DNA of 45,360 bases, taken from Paenibacillus gorillae (GTDB lineage Bacteria; Bacillota; Bacilli; Paenibacillales; Paenibacillaceae). How positions within the stretch are numbered: position 1 is the first letter of the stretch; the number at the start of each line of letters is the position of its first letter. Below are positions 41,066-45,360 of this stretch, piece after piece. The stretch lies in assembly GCF_000513275.1 (NCBI RefSeq), contig NZ_CBVJ010000144.1, positions 1 to 45,360 of the forward strand. The letters run 5' to 3'. Position numbers and translations under genes: made by a program. Below the pieces are notes generated by a model. The model saw only the letters and a list, made by a program, of their open reading frames with translations, did no database searches and was not told where the DNA came from.

Positions 41066-41336
41066 GCCGTGCTAGATGGGGAGTTAGCGGTGCCCTGTAA
41101 CTCGCAATCCGCTTTAGCGAGGTTGAATTCCTGTCTGAGGTTATGTCGATGCAGGGTTTGGCACTTGAAGATCAGTGTTGACAGTTGGGTCCTTCGCAAT
41201 GAGCGCTTGTGAACCCGGTCAGGTCCGGAAGGAAGCAGCCGTAAGCAGGTTAGTTCATGTGCCGAGGGAGTGCCTGGCTCGAGCTGGGGAGCAAGGATGC
41301 CGCCTGGTTCGCATGTATCGGGGATAGGTGCACGGT
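41066..41336 (+). ncRNA. ffs: signal recognition particle RNA (long, Bacillus type)
   Basis: The invariant SRP core GGTCAGGTCCGGAAGGAAGC is present at about 41218-41237, with the matching GCAGCCGTAAGCAG tetraloop side. The Alu-domain segments GGGGAGTTAGCGGTGCCCTGTA and CGCAATCCGCTTTAGC match the long SRP RNA of Bacillus. CCGTGC at the 5' end pairs with GCACGG at the 3' end. Length is about 270 bases, as in B. subtilis scr, and dnaX follows as it does there. Confidence 0.97.
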
Positions 41337-41366
41337 TTATATTTTTACCAATAGTATCAAATGGAT

Positions 41367-41418
41367 AACACCAGTGGAGCTTTTCGACGAGGTCGAAATC
41401 GCTTAAGCGGGTGTTTTT
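41367..41418 (+). terminator. intrinsic terminator after the SRP RNA
   Basis: AACACC (41367-41372) pairs with GGTGTT (41410-41415) around a TTTCGAC/GTCGAAA hairpin; a T run follows. Confidence 0.75.
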
Positions 41419-41521
41419 GTTTTTATATTTGAGTATTCTGGCGGTTCGGTAGTTTTTATCAGAGAGTCGTTGTTGTATAATAGAGGGGAATTCGAACGGG
41501 AAGCTGGAGGGAACGGTCCGC

Positions 41522-43330
41522 GTGACACATATTGCATTATATCGTGCCTGGCGTCCGCAGACGTTTCAGGATATGGTCGGGCAACAGCATATTATTCAGA
41601 CCCTGCAAAATGCCATTCGCGAGAATCGGGTTTCGCATGCTTATTTATTTAACGGTCCGCGAGGTACGGGTAAGACCACCGCTGCTAAAGTAATGGCGAA
41701 GGCGGTTAACTGCGAGCGGGGACCGGCGACGGAGCCTTGTAATGAATGCGATGCTTGCCGAGGTATTACAGCAGGTCATATTATGGATGTTGTAGAGATC
41801 GACGCCGCTTCCAATCGAGGCATCGATGAAATTCGGGACATTCGCGATAAAGTTCGCTATGCCCCATCGGAAGTACGTTACAAAGTATATATAATTGATG
41901 AAGTCCATATGCTTACAGCCGAAGCCTTCAATGCATTGCTCAAGACGCTGGAGGAGCCGCCGGGCCATGTGATATTCATTCTGGCGACGACGGAGCCTCA
42001 TAAGCTGCCGGCTACGATTATTTCCCGCTGTCAGCGTTTCGATTTCCGTCAGGTATCGCTGGCGGAGCAGTCTGAGCGGCTTATCCAAATTTGCCGCGAA
42101 GAAGGCATTGATGCCGATGAAGACGCGATTTCCTATATTGCTCGTCTATCAGAGGGCGGTATGCGTGACGCGATTAGTCTGCTGGAGCAGGTATCAGCAT
42201 TCGGCAATTCCAGAATTACGCTGGAAGCTGCGGTCGATGTAACCGGAGGTATGGCGGCGGAGCAGTTCTATGAATTGGCGGAAGCGGTAAGGGACCGTAA
42301 TGTTGCGGCCGTGCTGCCGCTTGTCGAGAGCTTGACGCAAGCGGGCAAGAGCGCGGACAAATGTATGGAAAATCTAATTTATTATTTCAGAGATCTCTTG
42401 GTATTGAAGCTGGCTCCGCAAGGCGCGGCGACGGAACGTGTCGTTGATGCCGAGCGATTCCGGTCGATGGCGGAAGCCTTCACACCGGAACGGCTATTCA
42501 AGATGATCGATACGCTTAATCGCTATCAATCCGATATGAAGCATGCCTCACAGCCGCAAACGTTGTTCGAGGTTGCGCTGATGAAGCTCTGCACCGGTGA
42601 TGCCAACCCGGCGTCAAGCAGTTCTTCTGCTGCCGCTGGCGAAGCACCGTCTCCGGGAGCCTCACCGGCATCTGGAGAAATTCAGCGGCTGCGGCAGCAG
42701 ATTGAAGGATTGGAGCGCAAGCTGGAGCAAGTGCTGCAAAACGGCGGCGCTGCTGCGGGCGGCGGTCAAGTCGGCGACGGAGGTCAATCCCGGGCTGCGG
42801 GCAACCGCCAGCAAGGTGCAAGCGGCCGAGGCAATTTTGGCGGAGCGGGCAATTCTGGCGGGGTAAGGCTGGCTGCAGTGAAGCTTGATCCATACCTTGG
42901 AGTTGCTGGCAGTCCGGCAAGCGGTCAGGTCCGTATGAAGTGGAGCGAGGTGCTTCAGCGGGTGAAGGAAGCCAGGATCACCGTTCATGCTTGGTTAGTT
43001 GACGGAGAACCTGTCTCGGTAACGGATGATTCGGTGCTTGTGGCATTCAAGAATACGATGCACCGGGAGACAACCGAGAAACCGGCGCACCGGGAAATTA
43101 TCGAGCGTGTACTGCAGGATGTGATCGGCAAGCCGCTTCGTCTTGCAACCGTCATGCTTAAAGATTGGCAAGCTGCAGTTGACCGCTCTGGCGGCGGAGG
43201 CGGCGCTGAAGATCCGCTCGAACTTACTGCCGATGCCATCGATACGGGAGAGGCAGCGCCTCAACCGAAGTGGGTGGAAGAAGCAGTGAAGCTATTCGGC
43301 GAGGATTTGGTCGTCGTCAAGGAAGATTAG
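41522..43330 (+). CDS. dnaX: DNA polymerase III gamma/tau subunit
   Basis: A 602-residue clamp-loader subunit. AAA+ features: Walker A GPRGTGKTTAAK (about 41-52), a zinc module with four Cys (CERGPATEPCNECDAC, about 64-79), Walker B VYIIDEVHML and the sensor SRCQRF. A Gly/Ala/Ser/Gln-rich linker (about 365-455) joins a C-terminal tau domain of about 140 residues that contacts the replicase. The start is GTG 41522 with GGAGGG upstream. TATAAT at 41475-41480 may be its promoter. Its position after ffs and before yaaK is that of B. subtilis. Confidence 0.96.
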   Translation: MTHIALYRAWRPQTFQDMVGQQHIIQTLQNAIRENRVSHAYLFNGPRGTGKTTAAKVMAKAVNCERGPATEPCNECDACRGITAGHIMDVVEIDAASNRGIDEIRDIRDKVRYAPSEVRYKVYIIDEVHMLTAEAFNALLKTLEEPPGHVIFILATTEPHKLPATIISRCQRFDFRQVSLAEQSERLIQICREEGIDADEDAISYIARLSEGGMRDAISLLEQVSAFGNSRITLEAAVDVTGGMAAEQFYELAEAVRDRNVAAVLPLVESLTQAGKSADKCMENLIYYFRDLLVLKLAPQGAATERVVDAERFRSMAEAFTPERLFKMIDTLNRYQSDMKHASQPQTLFEVALMKLCTGDANPASSSSSAAAGEAPSPGASPASGEIQRLRQQIEGLERKLEQVLQNGGAAAGGGQVGDGGQSRAAGNRQQGASGRGNFGGAGNSGGVRLAAVKLDPYLGVAGSPASGQVRMKWSEVLQRVKEARITVHAWLVDGEPVSVTDDSVLVAFKNTMHRETTEKPAHREIIERVLQDVIGKPLRLATVMLKDWQAAVDRSGGGGGAEDPLELTADAIDTGEAAPQPKWVEEAVKLFGEDLVVVKED

Positions 43331-43392
43331 CTTCAAGCTGATGTTGAAAGATTAATGAAAATGGAATCTACTACATTTATGAGGTGATTAGA

Positions 43393-43704
43393 ATGAACAA
43401 TATGAACCAAATGATGAAGCAAGTGAAGAAAATGCAAGATCAAATGATGAAAGCGCAAGAAGAGCTCGTTAATAAGTCCGCTGAAGGCACTGCAGGCGGC
43501 GGTGTAGTTACCGTTACAGCTAACGGGCACAAAAAAATCACCAACATTACAATTAAACCGGAAGCTGTTGATCCGGATGATGTAGAAATGCTGCAGGATC
43601 TTGTTCTGACAGCGGTTAATGATGCTCTTGCTAAAGTTGACGATATGGCGAACCAGGATATGAGCAAATTTACAGGCGGAATGAAAATCCCTGGTCTGTT
43701 CTAA
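43393..43704 (+). CDS. yaaK: YbaB/EbfC family nucleoid-associated protein
   Basis: A 103-residue YbaB/EbfC protein: Met/Gln-rich N-terminal helix (NNMNQMMKQVKKMQDQMMKAQ), a central beta sheet (VVTVTANGHKKI) and LQDLVLTAVNDALAKV. These homodimers bind DNA and lie between dnaX and recR in most bacteria. ATG 43393 follows AGGTGAT; an upstream in-frame GTG is part of that site. Confidence 0.94.
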   Translation: MNNMNQMMKQVKKMQDQMMKAQEELVNKSAEGTAGGGVVTVTANGHKKITNITIKPEAVDPDDVEMLQDLVLTAVNDALAKVDDMANQDMSKFTGGMKIPGLF

Positions 43705-43756
43705 TTATTGAACGATCTCTGTTTGCTTGTTGGCTGCTTGAAAGGAGCTGCACTTC

Positions 43757-44356
43757 TTGTATTACCCCGAACCGATAGCGAAATTGATTGATGCCTTTTC
43801 ACGGCTTCCGGGCATTGGTCCCAAAACGGCTGCAAGGCTTGCCTTTCATGTGCTGCGAATGAAAGAGGATGACGTCATCGATTTTGCCAAAGCGCTGGTC
43901 AGCGTCAAGCGGAATCTGACTTATTGCTCTGTCTGCTGCAATATTACAGATACGGACCCTTGCCGCATTTGCCAAGACAAGTCGCGTGACAACTCCGTCA
44001 TTTGCGTCGTACAGGAATCGAAGGATTTAGTCGCGATGGAACGGATGAAGGAGTTCCAGGGCCATTACCATGTGCTGCAAGGTGCAATTTCTCCCATGGA
44101 GGGAATTGGGCCGGATCAGATCCGTATTGCCGAGCTGCTTCAGCGTCTGAGTGATGAGCGTGTACAGGAGCTCATACTTGCAACGAATCCGAACATTGAG
44201 GGCGAAGCGACAGCGATGTATATCTCACGGTTGGTGAAACCCTTCGGTATTCGCGTTACGCGGATTGCGCATGGACTGCCGGTAGGCGGCGATTTGGAGT
44301 ATGCGGATGAAGTTACGCTTTCCAAAGCGATGGAAGGCCGTAGAGAATTAAGCTAA
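43757..44356 (+). CDS. recR: recombination protein RecR
   Basis: A 199-residue RecR: helix-hairpin-helix PGIGPKTAARLAFHVL, a four-cysteine zinc finger (CSVCCNITDTDPCRIC, about 57-72) and a Toprim domain (VICVVQESKDLVAME, about 80-175). It works with RecF/RecO to load RecA on gapped DNA. The start is TTG 43757 after AAAGGAGCT. A terminator follows. Confidence 0.95.
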   Translation: MYYPEPIAKLIDAFSRLPGIGPKTAARLAFHVLRMKEDDVIDFAKALVSVKRNLTYCSVCCNITDTDPCRICQDKSRDNSVICVVQESKDLVAMERMKEFQGHYHVLQGAISPMEGIGPDQIRIAELLQRLSDERVQELILATNPNIEGEATAMYISRLVKPFGIRVTRIAHGLPVGGDLEYADEVTLSKAMEGRRELS

Positions 44357-44364
44357 CGAATAAT

Positions 44365-44416
44365 AAGGCTGTTTTCAGAGGAAGCTTTTGCTGCTCCTTT
44401 GAAAGCAGCCTTTTTC
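44365..44416 (+). terminator. intrinsic terminator of the dnaX-recR operon
   Basis: AAGGCTGTTTTCA..TGAAAGCAGCCTT stem (44365-44412, one mismatch) followed by a T run. Confidence 0.82.
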
Positions 44417-44451
44417 TTTTTGGCCGATTGTTAGAGGTCCCTTTTCTTGTT

Positions 44452-44476
44452 CTATTCTCAGCCTATTGTCATACAT
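44452..44476 (+). promoter_or_regulatory. sigma-E-like promoter of yaaL-bofA
   Basis: CTATT (44452-44456), 13 bases, CATACAT (44470-44476), close to the sigma-E consensus (ATATT, CATACAnT). B. subtilis bofA is a sigma-E gene. Confidence 0.45.
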
Positions 44477-44531
44477 ATGAAGTAGTTAGGGGCAGTAGGT
44501 GGAGTGGACAAGCAAAGGGGGATGTTATCGT

Positions 44532-44825
44532 ATGGGTATGCTTAAGCTTCGTCAGAGGGATCAGAATGTTCAAGCCGAGTCTAAACGCCGTGCAGCAGTA
44601 GAGATGGATACGGTGCAATGGACCGAGCATTTGCGCTCAGAAATTGCGGAGGCTCACCGGGAATGGGTAAATGCGAATCGTTTTTTCGATATTGCGGAAG
44701 GACAAGATCAAATTGATTATGCCATCTATTCGATTATTACGGCTGAGAAGCGATATGAGATGCTGCTTCGAGTAGCCAAAAGGACATGCCGGGTATGGCC
44801 GGAGTGGAAGGGGGCACTGCAATGA
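44532..44825 (+). CDS. yaaL: YaaL family protein (DUF2508)
   Basis: A 97-residue YaaL/DUF2508 protein: charged, helical, with HREWVNANRFFDIAEG and IDYAIYSIITAEKRYEMLLR, the family's recognisable core. Function unknown. It sits between recR and bofA as in B. subtilis. ATG 44532 follows AAGGGGG; its TGA overlaps the bofA ATG (ATGA), so the two are coupled. Confidence 0.88.
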   Translation: MGMLKLRQRDQNVQAESKRRAAVEMDTVQWTEHLRSEIAEAHREWVNANRFFDIAEGQDQIDYAIYSIITAEKRYEMLLRVAKRTCRVWPEWKGALQ

Positions 44826-45085
44826 AGATCATTTGGCTGGCTACACTGCTTATTTCATCTCTGCTATTAGTGATTGTATTGCTTCGTAATAAACTGTCGA
44901 TGGCATGGCTGAAGGGCTTTGCCGTCCATCTCGTGCTGGCAGCTGTCGTATTGTATGTACTGAATTATTCAGGGCTGATTCCGAAAATGTATATCCCGCT
45001 AAATCCTGCGACGATCGGTACAGTCGTTGTTCTGGGCGTTCCCGGCATCGCTTTGATCGCGGGTATTCAGTACTTTATTGTATAG
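44822..45085 (+). CDS. bofA: pro-sigma-K processing inhibitor BofA
   Basis: An 87-residue membrane protein with two hydrophobic segments (about residues 3-20 and 34-50) and a conserved C-terminus (NPATIGTVVVLGVPGIALIAGIQY). BofA sits in the outer forespore membrane and, with SpoIVFA, holds the SpoIVFB protease inactive so that pro-sigma-K is not cut too early. Position after yaaL and before an rRNA operon matches B. subtilis. Confidence 0.93.
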   Translation: MKIIWLATLLISSLLLVIVLLRNKLSMAWLKGFAVHLVLAAVVLYVLNYSGLIPKMYIPLNPATIGTVVVLGVPGIALIAGIQYFIV

Positions 45086-45100
45086 ATAGAGCGATTGGGG

Positions 45101-45130
45101 TTGACGCCCGCCCAGATTGTATGCTACATT
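45101..45130 (+). promoter_or_regulatory. rrn promoter P1
   Basis: TTGACG (45101-45106), 18 bases, TACATT (45125-45130), right after bofA. Confidence 0.55.
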
Positions 45131-45189
45131 ATATCTCGCGCCAATGAGCAAGGGAAATAAGCTTTCAAAAAAGAATTTTAAAAAAAAGC

Positions 45190-45219
45190 TTGCATTGATC
45201 TGGGCGTCTGTGATATATT
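45190..45219 (+). promoter_or_regulatory. rrn promoter P2
   Basis: TTGCAT (45190-45195), 18 bases, TATATT (45214-45219), preceded by an A run (45174-45187) like an UP element. Confidence 0.6.
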
Positions 45220-45229
45220 ATAAAAGTCG

Positions 45230-45360
45230 CCGCTGAGCAAAACGCGGTTGACACGAAAAAGAATTGTTCTTTGAAAACTGAACAACGAGCAAAACTGCCC
45301 CATTGATTCTAACGAATTAATGGAAAAGCGATAAAACAAGTAATGAGCAATCAAATTCAT
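45230..45360 (+). other. rRNA operon leader with boxA
   Basis: GTTCTTTGAAAACTGAACAAC (boxA and the Bacillus-type 16S leader) starts at about 45266. The rest of the window is leader; the 16S rRNA gene should begin just beyond its end. No rRNA sequence itself is visible. Confidence 0.8.

Noticed and set aside
42600..42870. Programmed frameshift in dnaX for a short gamma form
   Set aside because: No slippery A-run followed by a hairpin was found in the linker region; the Gly/Ala-rich stretch is just a linker.
1..45360. Insertion sequences, prophage, CRISPR arrays, tRNA genes
   Set aside because: No transposase, phage gene, regular spaced repeat or tRNA cloverleaf could be seen anywhere in the window.

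Overview
The window looks like a chromosomal segment of a spore-forming, moderately GC-rich Bacillota of the Paenibacillus/Cohnella type. The evidence is strong AGGAGG-type ribosome binding sites with frequent TTG starts, a Bacillus-type long SRP RNA, sporulation genes (spo0F, bofA, a forespore-type PBP), an aa3-600-type quinol oxidase, an SLH surface protein, and gene order shared with Bacillus subtilis in several blocks. I see no insertion sequence, prophage, CRISPR array or tRNA.

Layout. 1-5.5 kb: an EAL/YkuI-like c-di-GMP protein, a GNAT acetyltransferase, a frameshifted MFS transporter, a hairpin-rich intergenic repeat cluster, a VOC protein overlapping a SAM methyltransferase, and an NlpC/P60 cell-wall hydrolase on the minus strand behind a c-di-AMP (ydaO-yuaA) riboswitch. 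6-10.2 kb: an M1 metallopeptidase with a polytopic partner (minus), then ywhD and an SDR-like gene (plus). 10.2-13.4 kb: a four-gene ECF sigma / zinc anti-sigma / two-membrane-protein operon. 13.4-18.9 kb (minus): a cyclophilin lipoprotein, the qoxABCD quinol oxidase operon and a small membrane protein. 19-20.5 kb (minus): an Old Yellow Enzyme gene and an ArsR-type regulator with palindromic operators. 20.6-24.7 kb: a class A PBP with a consensus sigma-G promoter, divergent from speE-speB. 24.7-30.2 kb: an SLH surface protein (minus), a hypoxanthine-type DNA glycosylase, ywiB and argS.

30.3-40.5 kb holds the conserved core block rpoE(delta)-pyrG-spo0F-fba-murA-rho-(radical SAM)-rpmE, with an S8 protease inserted on the opposite strand between argS and rpoE. 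pyrG has a leader with a GGGC start and terminator hairpins, as in CTP-sensing attenuation; spo0F has a consensus sigma-H promoter. After a small lipoprotein comes the SRP RNA (ffs) and the dnaX-yaaK-recR-yaaL-bofA block; the window ends in tandem rrn promoters and the boxA leader just short of a 16S rRNA gene.

The most rewarding places for a second look are: the c-di-AMP riboswitch whose closing stem appears to contain the Shine-Dalgarno of the hydrolase; the ECF operon, whose sigma gene seems to lack an ordinary start codon (an ATT is best placed) and whose third gene has an internal threefold PGxGH repeat; the hairpin clusters at 3.28-3.48 kb and 31.55-31.71 kb; the conserved-looking but functionally unassigned radical SAM gene between rho and rpmE; and the junction at about 41 kb where two blocks that flank oriC separately in B. 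subtilis lie next to each other.
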